Shown here: positions 16,534 to 32,179 of the stretch, piece by piece
Position numbering within the stretch: position 1 is the stretch's first letter
Layout: every line of letters starts with the position of its first letter
Assembly (NCBI RefSeq): GCF_000620625.1
Contig: NZ_JIAW01000014.1
Span: 1 to 64,000, forward strand
Source: Mycobacterium sp. URHB0044
GTDB lineage: Bacteria; Actinomycetota; Actinomycetes; Mycobacteriales; Mycobacteriaceae
Direction of reading: 5' to 3'
DNA: 64,000 nucleotides
Notes under the pieces: model-generated
What the model saw: the letters and a program-made list of their open reading frames with translations, nothing else
What the model was told of the DNA's origin: nothing
Database searches by the model: none
Made by a program: the position numbers and the translations under genes

Positions 16534-17308
16534 CGGCCGGTCCCGCGGCTTCTTCGAGGGCGTCGTCGTGTACCGGCCGGTCGGCGAGTTCCTCGTTGCG
16601 CCCGAACAGGAACGGGTAGGCAGCGCCTGCGATGGCCGCGCCGATCAGCGGTGCCAGCCAGAACACCCAGAGCTGCGCGGGCGCGTCATTGCCGTTGAAG
16701 AAGGCGACGGCGGTGGTGCGGGCCGGGTTGACCGACGTGTTGGAGATGGGGATCGAGATCAGGTGGATCAGCGTGAGCGTCAGCCCGATTGCCAAGCCCG
16801 CGAAGCCCTTCGGCGCGCGGTCGTCGGTGGCGCCCAGGATGACGAGTAGGAACACGCCGGTGAGGACGATCTCCGCGATCACCACCGCCACGAGCGAATA
16901 GCCGCCGGGGGAGTGGGCGCCGTAACCGTTGGCGGCCATGTTTCCGGTGGCGGTCCAGCCGTCCTGTCCCTTGGCGATCACGTAGATCACCAATCCGCCG
17001 ATCAGGCCGCCTATGACTTGGACAATCCAGTAGGCGGGTAGCGCCTTCCACTCGACGCGGCGGGCGAGCGCGGCGCCAAGGGTGACTGCCGGGTTGAAGT
17101 GGCCGCCCGAGATGGTGCCGAAGGCGTACACGCCGGTAAGCACGGTCAGGCCGAATGCCAGTGACACGCCAAGGAATCCGATGCCGACGGACACGCCGTC
17201 GGAGATCGACTTCGCGGCGAACACGGCGCTGCCGCAGCCACCGAGAACCAGCCAGAACGTCCCGATGAACTCCGCCGCCAGGCGATGAAACATCGTCGGT
17301 GCAGTCAT
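16526..17308 (-). CDS. Aquaporin family (AqpZ-like) channel
   Basis: About 260 residues with six membrane helices. Both pore motifs are present: GGHFNPAVT and NTSVNPARTT. The narrow aromatic/arginine filter (Arg after the second NPA) suggests a water channel of the AqpZ type rather than a glycerol facilitator. The start at 17308 is the ATG closest to the first helix. Its end overlaps the dps end by eight bases (convergent). Confidence 0.92.
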   Translation of the reverse strand: MTAPTMFHRLAAEFIGTFWLVLGGCGSAVFAAKSISDGVSVGIGFLGVSLAFGLTVLTGVYAFGTISGGHFNPAVTLGAALARRVEWKALPAYWIVQVIGGLIGGLVIYVIAKGQDGWTATGNMAANGYGAHSPGGYSLVAVVIAEIVLTGVFLLVILGATDDRAPKGFAGLAIGLTLTLIHLISIPISNTSVNPARTTAVAFFNGNDAPAQLWVFWLAPLIGAAIAGAAYPFLFGRNEELADRPVHDDALEEAAGPAAT

Positions 17309-17438
17309 GACCCCAACCCTCCCTTGGCATCTCGACACTGGGACGCCAATGCGACGAGCGTGGCATGTGCTCGGCGTAGGCGGGGTGATCGTGGCCGAAT
17401 CATTGTCCGATCGTGATACACCGCGATCGGCGCGTTAC

Positions 17439-18845
17439 CTACGGCTCGGTGGCCTCGTCCCGGCGGCGCTCGGCTTCGGCGGTCTCCCGGTTGAGCCGCT
17501 GCGAGCGGTAGATCGACACGTCGGTGCGGGTGATGATCAGGTAGGCCAAACCGACGGCGACCATCGCGCACGGGATGACCGAGAACGACCCCGTCATCTC
17601 GGCCACCATGATCATCACTGCGAGCGGGGCGTGGGCGACGCTGCCGAAGCACGCCATCATGCCGACCACGACGAACACCGCCGGTCCATCGGGGAGGCCG
17701 GGCGCGCCCAATTCGTGGCCGACGCGCCACAATGCGGCACCAACGAATGCGCCGATCACGACGCCGGGCCCGAAGATGCCGCCCGAACCGCCGGTGCCAA
17801 TCGACAGCGAGGTGGCCACGATCTTGGCGAGAGGCAGGATCAGCACGATCCACAGCGGCATCGCCAGCAAGGTGTCGGTGTCGGCGGCCTTCTGTGCCCA
17901 GCCGTAGCCGCTGGCCAGAATCTGCGGGATGAGCAACGCGAGCAGGCCCACCGCCAAGCCGCCCAACGCCGGCTTGATCACCTTGTTGCCTGGCAGCTTT
18001 GCGGTCAAGGCGACGGTGCCGTAGAAGATGCGCGCATAGAGATATCCGACGGCCGCCGCGAGGACTCCGAGCGGGACGTACCACGCCAGATCCAGCGGAT
18101 GGTCGAAGCGGAAATCGGTGGCGAGGAAGCCGAAGAGGGGCTCGAAGCCGAGGATCGAGCCCAGCACCGCGTACGCCGTCGCCGAGGTGATGAAGCCGGG
18201 AATCAGCGCCCGGTAATCGAAGTCCTCGCGGTAGACGATGGACGCCGCGAGCACCGCACCACCCAGCGGGGCACCGAAGATGGCGCCGATGCCCGAGCCG
18301 ATGCCCAGCGACACCGCGACGCGGCCGTCCTCGTCGGACAGATCGAGGCGGCGGGCGAGCAACGAGCCGAACCCCGCCGAGATCTGGGCGGCGGGACCCT
18401 CGCGTCCGCCCGACCCGCCCGATCCGATGGTCAGCGCGCTGGCGATCGTCTTCACCACGATGGCCCGGACCCGGATGGCGCGCGGATCGGTGTGCACCGC
18501 TTCGATGGCGCTGTCGGTGCCGTGACCCTCCGCCTCGGGGGCGAACTTGTTCACCAGGAACGCCGACATCAGCGCGCCGCCGAACACCACGAGCGGGATG
18601 GCCCACGGCCGCTCGAATCCGCTCGATCCCGCATCGCCGCCGTCGCCCAACGGTTTTGGGATGTGGTAGCCGGCGAGGTAGCCGAGGAAGAACTGCCCGG
18701 CGTAGTCCAGGGCGAGATAGAAGACCACCGCTCCGAGCCCGGCGATGACGCCGATGGTCACGCCGAGGATCAACCACTTGCGCAGATATCCGGAGCGCCG
18801 GATGAAGCCGCCGAGAGCCGCGCTGACGTCACGCGCCTGGGGCAT
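17439..18845 (-). CDS. clcA: ClC-type chloride channel/antiporter (Rv0143c-like)
   Basis: A 468-residue voltage-gated chloride channel family protein with about ten or more membrane spans. The selectivity-filter motifs are visible: GSGGSGGREGPAAQ (the GREGP motif carrying the external gating glutamate) and GTGGSGGIFGPGVVIGA. Mtb Rv0143c is the probable counterpart. No CBS domain follows. It is divergent from the copper-type ATPase gene, with which it shares a 93-bp promoter region. Confidence 0.88.
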   Translation of the reverse strand: MPQARDVSAALGGFIRRSGYLRKWLILGVTIGVIAGLGAVVFYLALDYAGQFFLGYLAGYHIPKPLGDGGDAGSSGFERPWAIPLVVFGGALMSAFLVNKFAPEAEGHGTDSAIEAVHTDPRAIRVRAIVVKTIASALTIGSGGSGGREGPAAQISAGFGSLLARRLDLSDEDGRVAVSLGIGSGIGAIFGAPLGGAVLAASIVYREDFDYRALIPGFITSATAYAVLGSILGFEPLFGFLATDFRFDHPLDLAWYVPLGVLAAAVGYLYARIFYGTVALTAKLPGNKVIKPALGGLAVGLLALLIPQILASGYGWAQKAADTDTLLAMPLWIVLILPLAKIVATSLSIGTGGSGGIFGPGVVIGAFVGAALWRVGHELGAPGLPDGPAVFVVVGMMACFGSVAHAPLAVMIMVAEMTGSFSVIPCAMVAVGLAYLIITRTDVSIYRSQRLNRETAEAERRRDEATEP

Positions 18846-18909
18846 GGCCGGATGCTAGCAGCGGTAGGCCGTCACCCGGGCTCGAGCTTGTCGACTGGAA
18901 TCTGGCAGC

Positions 18910-18926
18910 ATACCCCCAGGGGGTAT
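18910..18926. promoter_or_regulatory. ATACCCCC-A-GGGGGTAT palindrome (probable CsoR/RcnR-family operator)
   Basis: A perfect 17-bp inverted repeat with a GC-rich core flanked by ATA/TAT lies 12 bases before the ATG of the P-type ATPase. This is the form of operator known for CsoR/RcnR-family copper- or nickel-sensing repressors. No csoR gene lies in the window, so the regulator would act in trans. Confidence 0.65.
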
Positions 18927-18938
18927 ATAGTGAACGCC

Positions 18939-21014
18939 ATGACTCACGCTCATACCGTCGAAACCGAGGCGCACGCCGAGCACACCGACCACGGCCACTC
19001 CGGTCACTCCGGCCACGCTGACCACGTAGCCGCCTTCCGGCGGCTGTTCTGGATCATGTTGGCGTTGTCGATCCCGACGGTCGCGCTGTCGGGCATGTTC
19101 GCGATGATCCTGGGCTACGCCGTGCCGGACCTGCCGGGCGTCACGTGGGTCTCGCCCGTGCTCGGCACGGTGATGTACCTGTGGGGCGGCCGGCCGTTCC
19201 TCACCGGAGCGGTCAGCGAGGTCCGCTCCCGCGCGCCCGGAATGATGCTGCTCATCGGGTTGGCCATCACCGTGGCGTTCGTGTCGTCGTGGGGCGCCTC
19301 CCTCGGCGTGCTGCACCACGAGCTGGACTTCTGGTGGGAACTCGCGCTGCTCATCGTGATCATGCTGCTGGGCCACTGGATCGAGATGCGGTCCCTGGCA
19401 CAGACCACGTCGGCTCTCGATTCGTTGGCCGCGCTGCTGCCCGACGAAGCCGAACGCGTCGAGTCCGGCCCCGACGGCGACGTGCTGACCACCGTCGCGC
19501 CAGCCGACCTGCGATTGGGTGACGTCGTGGTCGTACGACCCGGCGGCAGCATCCCCGCCGACGGGCGCATCACGCAGGGGAGCGCCGAGATCGACGAGTC
19601 CATGGTCACCGGCGAGTCCCGTCCCGTCCGGCGCGCCGTGGGCGACACCGTCGTTGCAGGCACGGTCGCGACCGATTCGGGCCTGCGCATCGAGGTGACC
19701 GCCGTCGGCACCGACACCGCACTGGCGGGCATCCAGCGCCTCGTCACCGAGGCGCAGAACTCGTCGTCGCGGGCCCAGCGCCTCGCCGACCGGGCGGCCG
19801 GTTGGCTGTTCTGGTTCGCGCTCGGATCGGCCGCCATCACCGCCGTGGTGTGGGGCTTCGCCGGACAACCCGAGGACGCCGTCATCCGCACCATCACCGT
19901 TTTGGTGATCGCCTGCCCGCACGCACTCGGTCTGGCCATTCCGCTGGTGGTGTCCATCGCCACCGAGCGCGCAGCGCGGGGCGGTGTGCTGGTCAAGGAC
20001 CGGCTGGCCCTGGAGAGCATGCGCACGGTCGGGGCGGTGCTGTTCGACAAGACCGGCACCCTCACCAAGGGTGAACCCGCCGTCACCGCCGTGGTCGCAG
20101 TCGGCGGTCGCTCCGAGGACGAGGTGTTGGCGCTGGCCGCGGCCGCCGAATCCGATTCCGAGCACCCGCTGGCGCGGGCCATCGTCGCTGCCGCAGGCAG
20201 GCGGAACGTCCCGGTGCGCGGATCGGCCGACTTCACGTCGTCACCGGCCGTCGGGGTCACGGCCACCGTGGACGGCCAAGAGGTGCGGGTCGGTGGGCCG
20301 CGCCTGCTCGACGAGGCAGGGCAGCCCGCGTTGGAGGCGACGCTGGCCTGGCACGACGAGGGTGCCATCGTCCTGCATGTCCTGGTCGACGGCACGGCGG
20401 CCGGGGCGCTCGCCCTGGCGGACGAGATCCGCGAGGAATCCCGCCAGACGGTCGACGCGCTGCGGCGGATGGGCGTCGAAGTCGTCATGATCACCGGCGA
20501 TGCGGAATCCGTAGCCAGGTCAGTCGCCGCGGAACTGGGGATCGGGCGGGTCTTCGCCGGGGTGCGACCGGAGGACAAGGCCGCCAAGGTGGCCGAGTTG
20601 CAGGCCGAGGGCCTCGTGGTGGCGATGGTCGGCGACGGCGTCAACGATGCGCCCGCGTTGGCCCGTGCCGACGTCGGCATCGCGATCGGCGCGGGCACCG
20701 ACGTCGCCATCGGTTCGGCGGGCGTGATCCTCGCCAGCTCGGACCCGCGCTCGGTGCTCTCGACCATCCTGCTGTCCTGCGCCTCGTACCGGAAGATGAA
20801 GCAAAACCTTTGGTGGGCAGCGGGTTACAACCTGATCTCCGTTCCGCTGGCCGCCGGGGTGCTTGCGCCCGTCGGCTTCGTCATGCCGATGTCGGTGGGT
20901 GCACTGCTGATGTCGATGTCGACCGTCGTGGTCGCACTGAATGCCCAACTGTTGCGTCGACTGGACCTCAGTCCCGCCGCCAGCGTCCGTGCGCTCGATC
21001 GTCAGCGTCTCTAA
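18939..21014 (+). CDS. CopB-type heavy-metal P-type ATPase (P1B-3)
   Basis: A 691-residue metal pump. The N-terminus is His-rich (THAHTVETEAHAEHTDHGHS and following), with no HMA ferredoxin-like domain. The transmembrane metal site is CPH (VIACPHALGLAIP), typical of CopB-type P1B-3 pumps rather than the CPC of CopA. Phosphorylation site DKTGTLTKGEP, actuator MVTGES and hinge GDGVNDAPALARADVGIA are intact. It should export copper or silver. The ATG at 18939 directly precedes the His-rich region; an in-frame GTG nine bases upstream is possible. The palindrome upstream predicts metal induction. Confidence 0.92.
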   Translation: MTHAHTVETEAHAEHTDHGHSGHSGHADHVAAFRRLFWIMLALSIPTVALSGMFAMILGYAVPDLPGVTWVSPVLGTVMYLWGGRPFLTGAVSEVRSRAPGMMLLIGLAITVAFVSSWGASLGVLHHELDFWWELALLIVIMLLGHWIEMRSLAQTTSALDSLAALLPDEAERVESGPDGDVLTTVAPADLRLGDVVVVRPGGSIPADGRITQGSAEIDESMVTGESRPVRRAVGDTVVAGTVATDSGLRIEVTAVGTDTALAGIQRLVTEAQNSSSRAQRLADRAAGWLFWFALGSAAITAVVWGFAGQPEDAVIRTITVLVIACPHALGLAIPLVVSIATERAARGGVLVKDRLALESMRTVGAVLFDKTGTLTKGEPAVTAVVAVGGRSEDEVLALAAAAESDSEHPLARAIVAAAGRRNVPVRGSADFTSSPAVGVTATVDGQEVRVGGPRLLDEAGQPALEATLAWHDEGAIVLHVLVDGTAAGALALADEIREESRQTVDALRRMGVEVVMITGDAESVARSVAAELGIGRVFAGVRPEDKAAKVAELQAEGLVVAMVGDGVNDAPALARADVGIAIGAGTDVAIGSAGVILASSDPRSVLSTILLSCASYRKMKQNLWWAAGYNLISVPLAAGVLAPVGFVMPMSVGALLMSMSTVVVALNAQLLRRLDLSPAASVRALDRQRL

Positions 21015-21416
21015 GAATCCGGAAAGGCTTTTAAGCAAAGCGGGTTTGGCAAGTCGCTCCAGTACAGAGTCATGATCAAGTCAACCAGCAAACATAGCCC
21101 CGCGCAGGGACAGTGAGATGGGTCGCACCCGGAACCGGGGCCAGCGCTCGCGCGTCGGCGAAAGTTCCAGGGCGACAACGGCTTAACCGCGAAAACGCCC
21201 GGCTGCACCTGATGTTGAATCGGCCACCGAACGGCGATAGTTAGGCTTGACTAAGTTGGCATGTCAGGCGGTGTTTGTCATATCGTTTCAACACTTGTGG
21301 CGAGTGGGACAAAGCCCGCCGTTCAGTGCTGCACGCAGGCACCCCATCGCCAAGCCAGGCATACGCCGTCGTCGACGGCTGCCATACACACAGCTTTCGT
21401 GACGGTGAAGGGTTAG
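21015..21416. other. 402-bp intergenic region before gltB
   Basis: No convincing gene is seen here. It is more AT-rich than the flanks and probably holds the gltB promoter and leader. TTGACT occurs at 21247, but no well-spaced -10 follows. A 14-codon ATG frame near 21072 has no ribosome site and was not called. Confidence 0.5.
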
Positions 21417-26007
<4,591 letters not shown>

Positions 26008-26015
<8 letters not shown>

Positions 26016-27474
26016 TCCACGCGGCTTCCTGAAGATCACCCACCGCGAGACCCCGCAGCGGCGGCCCGTCCCACTGCGCCTTCGCGACTGGAAAGAGGTC
26101 TACGAGGACTTCTCCCACGACACGCTGCGGGAGCAGGCCTCCCGTTGCATGGATTGCGGAATCCCGTTCTGCCACAACGGCTGCCCGCTGGGCAACCTCA
26201 TTCCCGAGTGGAATGACCTGGTGCGCACCGACCGTTGGCGCGACGCCATCGAGCGGTTGCACGCCACCAACAACTTCCCGGAGTTCACCGGGCGGCTGTG
26301 CCCCGCGCCATGCGAGGCGTCCTGCGTGCTCGGCATCAATCAGGATCCGGTGACCATCAAGCAGGTCGAGGTCGAGATCATCGACAACGCCTTCGACGAG
26401 GGCTGGGTAGTTCCGCTGCCGCCGGACCGGCTCACCGGCAAGACCGTCGCCGTCGTGGGGTCGGGGCCCGCGGGGCTCGCGGCCGCGCAGCAGCTGACCC
26501 GGGCGGGGCACGCCGTGACGGTGTTCGAGCGCGCCGACCGCATCGGCGGCCTGCTGCGCTACGGCATCCCCGAGTTCAAGATGGAGAAGCGCCACATCGA
26601 CCGCCGCCTCGAGCAGATGGAGGCCGAGGGCACGCAGTTCCGGACCGGCGTCAACGTCGGCGTCGACATCACCGCCGAGCAGCTGCGGGCCGACTTCGAC
26701 GCCGTGGTGCTCACCGGCGGCGCGACCGCATGGCGTGACCTGCCGATCCCCGGGCGCGACCTCGAGGGCATCTACCAGGCGATGGAGTACCTGCCCTGGG
26801 CCAACCGCGTGCAGAACGGCGATCCGGTGCTCGGCGTCGACGGCGAGCCGCCGATCACCGCCAAGGGCAAGCGCGTCGTCATCATCGGCGGTGGCGACAC
26901 CGGCGCCGACTGCCTCGGCACCGCACATCGTCAAGGTGCCGCCAGCGTGCACCAGTTCGAGATCATGCCGCGGCCGCCGGAGACCCGGGCCGAGTCGACG
27001 CCGTGGCCGACCTATCCGCTGATGTACCGGGTGGCGTCCGCGCACGAAGAGGGCGGCGAGCGCGTCTTCTCCGTCAACACCGAGGAGTTCGTCGGCACCG
27101 ATGGCCGTGTCACCGCGCTGCGGGTGCACGAGGTGACGATGCAGGACGGCAAGTTCGTCAAGACCGAGGGCAGCGACTTCGACCTCGAGGCCGACCTGGT
27201 GCTGCTGGCGATGGGCTTCGTCGGCCCGGAGAAGGCGGGGCTGATCGACGACCTCCGCGTCGAACTGTCCGACCGCGGAAACGTGGCGCGCAACGACGAC
27301 TTCCAGACGTCGGTGCCCGGTGTCTTCGTTGCCGGCGACATGGGTCGCGGGCAATCGTTGATCGTGTGGGCGATTGCCGAGGGTCGCGCCGCGGCCGCGG
27401 GCGTCGACCGCTACCTGATGGGCCAGACCGCGCTTCCGGCGCCGATCGCGCCGACCGCCGCGCCCCAGCGATGA
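26008..27474 (+). CDS. gltD: Glutamate synthase (NADPH), small subunit
   Basis: A 488-residue FAD/NADPH subunit. The N-terminal [4Fe-4S] region contains CMDCGIPFCHNGCPLGN and CPAPCEASCVLGIN. The FAD Rossmann motif is VAVVGSGPAGLAAAQQL and the NADPH motif is VIIGGGDTGADC. GVFVAGDMGRGQSLIVWAI closes the FAD site. It feeds electrons to GltB. The overlap with gltB supports equal expression from one mRNA. The Mtb counterpart is Rv3858c. Confidence 0.97.
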
Positions 27475-27513
27475 GCGCTTGCGCGAAGAGCGGACTGCAC
27501 CGCTAAGCCCCAT

Positions 27514-27530
27514 TAGTCACAGTAGTCACA
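27514..27530. repeat. TAGTCACA direct repeat in the region after gltD
   Basis: Two copies of TAGTCACA (27514-27521 and 27523-27530) lie nine bases apart within the AT-rich 186-bp stretch between gltD and the small frame at 27661. They may be a regulator site for that small gene. Nothing else is recognised in this stretch. Confidence 0.3.
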
Positions 27531-27660
27531 CCAGAAACATCAGATTATTTGTTCGGCGCGCCTTGTGGTGTTAGCCAGTTCACAGGTATCTAATGAAGGC
27601 GCGGGGGTCTTGCGTTAGTCTGACCCCACGGTGTAGACAACCGACGCAGGAGTGAAAACG

Positions 27661-27801
27661 GTGTATATCAACCCGCTGTCCCAATCGCGGATCACGCGAA
27701 TCGCCTGGTCATATCTTCGTCACCCGGTGAAGTGTCGCGAATTCCCTGCCAAGCAAGAGCGCCTCATCACCGCGGCCGAACTCGTCCGCTACGGCGTCTG
27801 A
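27661..27801 (+). CDS. Putative 46-residue basic protein
   Basis: A short frame encoding 46 residues starting MYINPLSQSRITRIAWSYLR and ending AAELVRYGV. AGGAG lies eight bases before the GTG at 27661. Codon use is GC-rich in third positions in most codons, as expected for a real gene. The sequence has several Arg/Lys residues, one Cys and no membrane segment. An in-frame GTG at 27652 is too close to the ribosome site. No family is recognised. The upstream region contains a -10-like TTAGTCTGAC and the repeat described above. Confidence 0.45.
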   Translation: MYINPLSQSRITRIAWSYLRHPVKCREFPAKQERLITAAELVRYGV

Positions 27802-27887
27802 CCTCGACCCTTCGGCGGTTGCGCCGGACCGGCGGTTGTTTGCTTAGCCGCTATATCTACTTGATCGTCAGTAACCATCCCTGAACC

Positions 27888-28982
<1,095 letters not shown>

Positions 28983-29008
28983 CGTCGTTCCTCTCTCGCT
29001 GTCACCGG

Positions 29009-29917
29009 TCAGCCCTTGACACCGGTACTGGCCACCGACTGGACGAAGTACCGCTGCGCGCCGATGAACACCAGCAGCATGGGCAGCAGGCTCATCACGT
29101 TGGCCGCCATCAGCAGCGGCCACTTGACCCGGTGCGCGCCCTGGAAGTAGCTGAGCCCCAACGGAATCGTCATCTGGTCCTGCGACGTGATGACGATCAA
29201 CGGCCACAGGAAGTCATTCCACGAGGTGAGGACCGTCAGGGCGGCCAACGTCGACATCGCCGGCAGGGACAGCGGCAACACGATCTTGAACAGCACGCCC
29301 AGCCGTGACGTGCCGTCGACCCTGGCGGCTTCCTCGAGCTCGACGGGAACCGTCTGAAAGAACTGGCGCAGGAAGAAGATGCCGAACGCCGTCGCGAGGT
29401 TCGGCAGCATCAACGCGCCGATGTGGTCGATGCCCAGCACCTCCCACACGTTGTCGCCGAACCACTTCACGATCAGGAACACCGGAATCATCGTGACCTG
29501 AAACGGCACCATCAGCGTTGCCATCAGGGTGACGAAAAGCGCTCCGCGGCCGAGGAATCGGATGCGCGCGAATGCGTATCCCGCGAGGCTGCACACGATG
29601 AGGTTGCTGACGAGAACCACCAACGTGACCAGGGCGCTGTTGAGGAAGAAGTGCCCGAACGGCGCCGCGGCCCATGCCTCCGAGTAGTTCTCGAAGCGCG
29701 GCCGTGCCGGCAAGAGCACCGGCGGGAAGTGGTTGGCCTCGCCCTCCGTCTCCAACGACGTGACGAGCATCCACAGCAGCGGGACGATCAGCAGGAACGT
29801 CAGCGGGATGAGGACCAGGTGCCACGGGCTGAACGGCAGCCTCAGCCTCGGTCGTCGCGTCGGCGAAGGGGTCTGCGGCGCAGGCGCTTCGGTGGGAGGA
29901 ATTCGTAGCGTCGTCAC
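29009..29917 (-). CDS. Carbohydrate ABC transporter permease (MalG type)
   Basis: A 302-residue inner-membrane permease with six predicted helices. The EAA loop that contacts the ATPase is EEAARVDGTSRLGVLFKIVL. A proline-rich cytoplasmic N-terminus (residues 1-28) precedes the first helix. The GTG at 29917 shares four bases with the stop of the MalF-type permease gene, so the two are coupled. Confidence 0.92.
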   Translation of the reverse strand: MTTLRIPPTEAPAPQTPSPTRRPRLRLPFSPWHLVLIPLTFLLIVPLLWMLVTSLETEGEANHFPPVLLPARPRFENYSEAWAAAPFGHFFLNSALVTLVVLVSNLIVCSLAGYAFARIRFLGRGALFVTLMATLMVPFQVTMIPVFLIVKWFGDNVWEVLGIDHIGALMLPNLATAFGIFFLRQFFQTVPVELEEAARVDGTSRLGVLFKIVLPLSLPAMSTLAALTVLTSWNDFLWPLIVITSQDQMTIPLGLSYFQGAHRVKWPLLMAANVMSLLPMLLVFIGAQRYFVQSVASTGVKG

Positions 29918-30807
29918 GAGTGGTGCACGTGCTTCCTGGCAAGCCGGAACTGCACGGCGGTGATCAGCAGGATGACGACGAACAGCGCGTAGGCCATCGC
30001 CGCGGCGTATCCGGCGTCGAAGTGCACGAAGGCCCTGTCCCAGAGGTAGTAGACGATCACGGTCGTCGCGCGCAGCGGTCCGCCGCGCGTGGTGGCGTAG
30101 ACCTCGTCGAACAGTTGCAGCGCATTGATCGTCAGCCAGACGAGCAGGAACAGGTTCGCCGGACCCAGCATCGGCACGGTGATGGTGCGGAACCGGGTGA
30201 ACGCGGTGGCACCGTCGATCGCGGCCGCCTCGTGCAGCTCGGGCGGAACTCCTTGGAGTGCAGCGAGATAGACGATCACCGAGAATCCGGTCCACCCCCA
30301 GATCGTCGTTGCCACGATCACGAACAGTGCCTGCGACGGCGAGGCCAGGAACGGCTGGGACGGCACCCCGACCACGTTGAGCGCCGCATTCACCAGGCCG
30401 TAGTCACGGTCGGTCAGCCAGAGGAAGATGATGCCCTGCGAGATCGTCGAGACCGCCATCGTGACGTACGCGGCCGTCCGGTACACCGAGATGAACCGCA
30501 GCGACCTGTTCATCGCCGCGGCGACGAACAGGCCCACCAGCATGGTGCCGGGGACGAAGAGGGCCGTGTAGACGATCGTGTGCTTGATCGCCTCCACGAA
30601 CACCGGGTCGTCGGCCAGCTTCCGGTAGTTGTCGAAACCGACCCAGGGCGTCTCCGGGGTGAGCAGGTCGGAGTGCTGAAACGACAGCTGCAGGGACATG
30701 ACGACCGGCAGCAGCCCGAAGATGCCGATGAGCACCGCCGCCGGACTCACCAGCGCCCACCCGTTCACGCTGTCCGAGCGGCCGAGACGCCCCAGGAACG
30801 AAGCCAT
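29914..30807 (-). CDS. Carbohydrate ABC transporter permease (MalF type)
   Basis: A 297-residue permease with six membrane helices. The EAA loop is HEAAAIDGATAFTRFRTITV. It lacks the long periplasmic domain of enteric MalF, as is usual in Actinobacteria. It lies between the substrate-binding protein and the second permease on the minus strand. The ATG at 30807 follows GGAGGATGG. Confidence 0.92.
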   Translation of the reverse strand: MASFLGRLGRSDSVNGWALVSPAAVLIGIFGLLPVVMSLQLSFQHSDLLTPETPWVGFDNYRKLADDPVFVEAIKHTIVYTALFVPGTMLVGLFVAAAMNRSLRFISVYRTAAYVTMAVSTISQGIIFLWLTDRDYGLVNAALNVVGVPSQPFLASPSQALFVIVATTIWGWTGFSVIVYLAALQGVPPELHEAAAIDGATAFTRFRTITVPMLGPANLFLLVWLTINALQLFDEVYATTRGGPLRATTVIVYYLWDRAFVHFDAGYAAAMAYALFVVILLITAVQFRLARKHVHHS

Positions 30808-30827
30808 CTACCCATCCTCCGCCACGG

Positions 30828-32120
30828 CTATTTCGCGGCCAGTGCCGCGTCCGCGGCCTTCGCCGCGGCGTTCAGTGCGTCGGCCGGCTGGTCCTTGCCG
30901 AGCATGACGGACACGATCGCCTGACCCAGCGCCTCGGAGACCGCGGGGTACTGCTCGACGGTGGGCCTGGCCTTCTTCACGTTGGACAGGTTCTCCACGA
31001 AGATGCCGCTACCCGGCAGCTGGTCGTTGAGCTTGGTGACGAACGCCTGGTCCTGGCCCACCGAGGCGCGGGTCGGCAGATCGCCGGTAGCCAGCGAGAA
31101 CGACTTGACCTGATCGGCAGCGGTCAGCCACTTGACGAAGTCGACCGCCGCTTGCTTCTTCTTGTCGCCGTTGTCGAAGACCACCCAGTTGTCGGGGCCG
31201 GAGATCGTCTGATGGCCACCCGTCGAACCGGCGAAGGTGGGCAGCACCTGCACGCCGTACTCGATGTCGGACAACGAGCTGAGGTCCCACGGACCGGTGA
31301 CGAGCATCGCCACCTTGCCGCTGTTCATCAGCTTGGGGCCGTTCTCGTTCGTGGTGTCCAGATAGAGCGACTTGTCGGTGACGGCCATCTGCTGCAACAC
31401 CGTCAGCGCCTTGACGCCCGCCTGGGAATTGAACGCGGCGTGCTGCTCGTCCGGCGTCAGGATGTCACCGCCGGCTTCCCAGAGCATCGGAACGTAGTGC
31501 CAGACGGTGTCCTCGCTGCCGTCGGCGGGGATGAGCCAGCCGTACTGCCCCTTGGCGGGATCGGTGAGTTTGGCTGCAGCGGTGCGGAAGTCGTCCCACG
31601 TCCAGTTCGCGGTCGGCGGTTCGATCCCGGCGTCGGCGAACAGCTTCTTGTTGTAGACGATCGCGAGGTTGTCGACCAGCGCCGGCACGCCGACGACCTT
31701 GTCGCCGACCGTCGCCGCCTCGCGTTCGGCGGGGTAGAAGTCGTCCCACTTCCAGTCCGGCGCCGAAACGTATTGGGACATGTCGACGAGTTGCGGGATC
31801 TGCGCGATGTTCGGCGACCACGACCCGAACATGTAGGCCACGTCGGGCGCGCTGTTGCCGCGCACTGCGGTCAGAACCTTCTGCAACACCAGGTCGTTGC
31901 TGGAGTACAGCTCGCTGACCTCGATGTCGGGGTGGGTTTTGTTGAACTGGTCGATGAGGGACTTGAACGCGTCGCCCTCGGTGTCCTGGTACCCGTGCCA
32001 GACGACGATCTTGGTGGGCCCGGAGGAGGACGACGATCCGCCTCCACCGCAGGCACTGAGGAGCAGGGCAAGCACCGCGACCAGGGCGATGCAGAGTCGT
32101 TGGCGTCGTTGGCGATTCAC
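30828..32120 (-). CDS. Sugar ABC transporter substrate-binding lipoprotein
   Basis: A 430-residue family 1 extracellular solute-binding protein. The GTG at 32120 has GAAGGAG nine bases upstream. Residues 1-24 form a lipoprotein signal with the lipobox LLLSACGG, so the protein is anchored by the Cys. A Gly/Ser linker follows, then IVVWHGYQDTEGDAFKSLID, the typical first strand of sugar-binding members. It would bind an oligosaccharide or glycoside and pass it to the two permeases downstream. Confidence 0.93.
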   Translation of the reverse strand: MNRQRRQRLCIALVAVLALLLSACGGGGSSSSSGPTKIVVWHGYQDTEGDAFKSLIDQFNKTHPDIEVSELYSSNDLVLQKVLTAVRGNSAPDVAYMFGSWSPNIAQIPQLVDMSQYVSAPDWKWDDFYPAEREAATVGDKVVGVPALVDNLAIVYNKKLFADAGIEPPTANWTWDDFRTAAAKLTDPAKGQYGWLIPADGSEDTVWHYVPMLWEAGGDILTPDEQHAAFNSQAGVKALTVLQQMAVTDKSLYLDTTNENGPKLMNSGKVAMLVTGPWDLSSLSDIEYGVQVLPTFAGSTGGHQTISGPDNWVVFDNGDKKKQAAVDFVKWLTAADQVKSFSLATGDLPTRASVGQDQAFVTKLNDQLPGSGIFVENLSNVKKARPTVEQYPAVSEALGQAIVSVMLGKDQPADALNAAAKAADAALAAK

Positions 32121-32179
32121 GGTTGGTACTCCTTCGTTGGCGGCGGCTGAGCGGTTTGGAGCATGTCGGATGGCACCTC

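Noticed and set aside
17307..18938. Open frame ahead of the P-type ATPase giving a 1235-residue protein
   Set aside because: It runs antisense through the ClC gene and has no protein-like composition. The His-rich start at 18939 with the operator in front is the real one.
21240..21310. GlnR-type operator upstream of gltB
   Set aside because: GTGTT...AACAC and GAAAC-like parts are present, but spacing and sequence do not match a GlnR box well enough.
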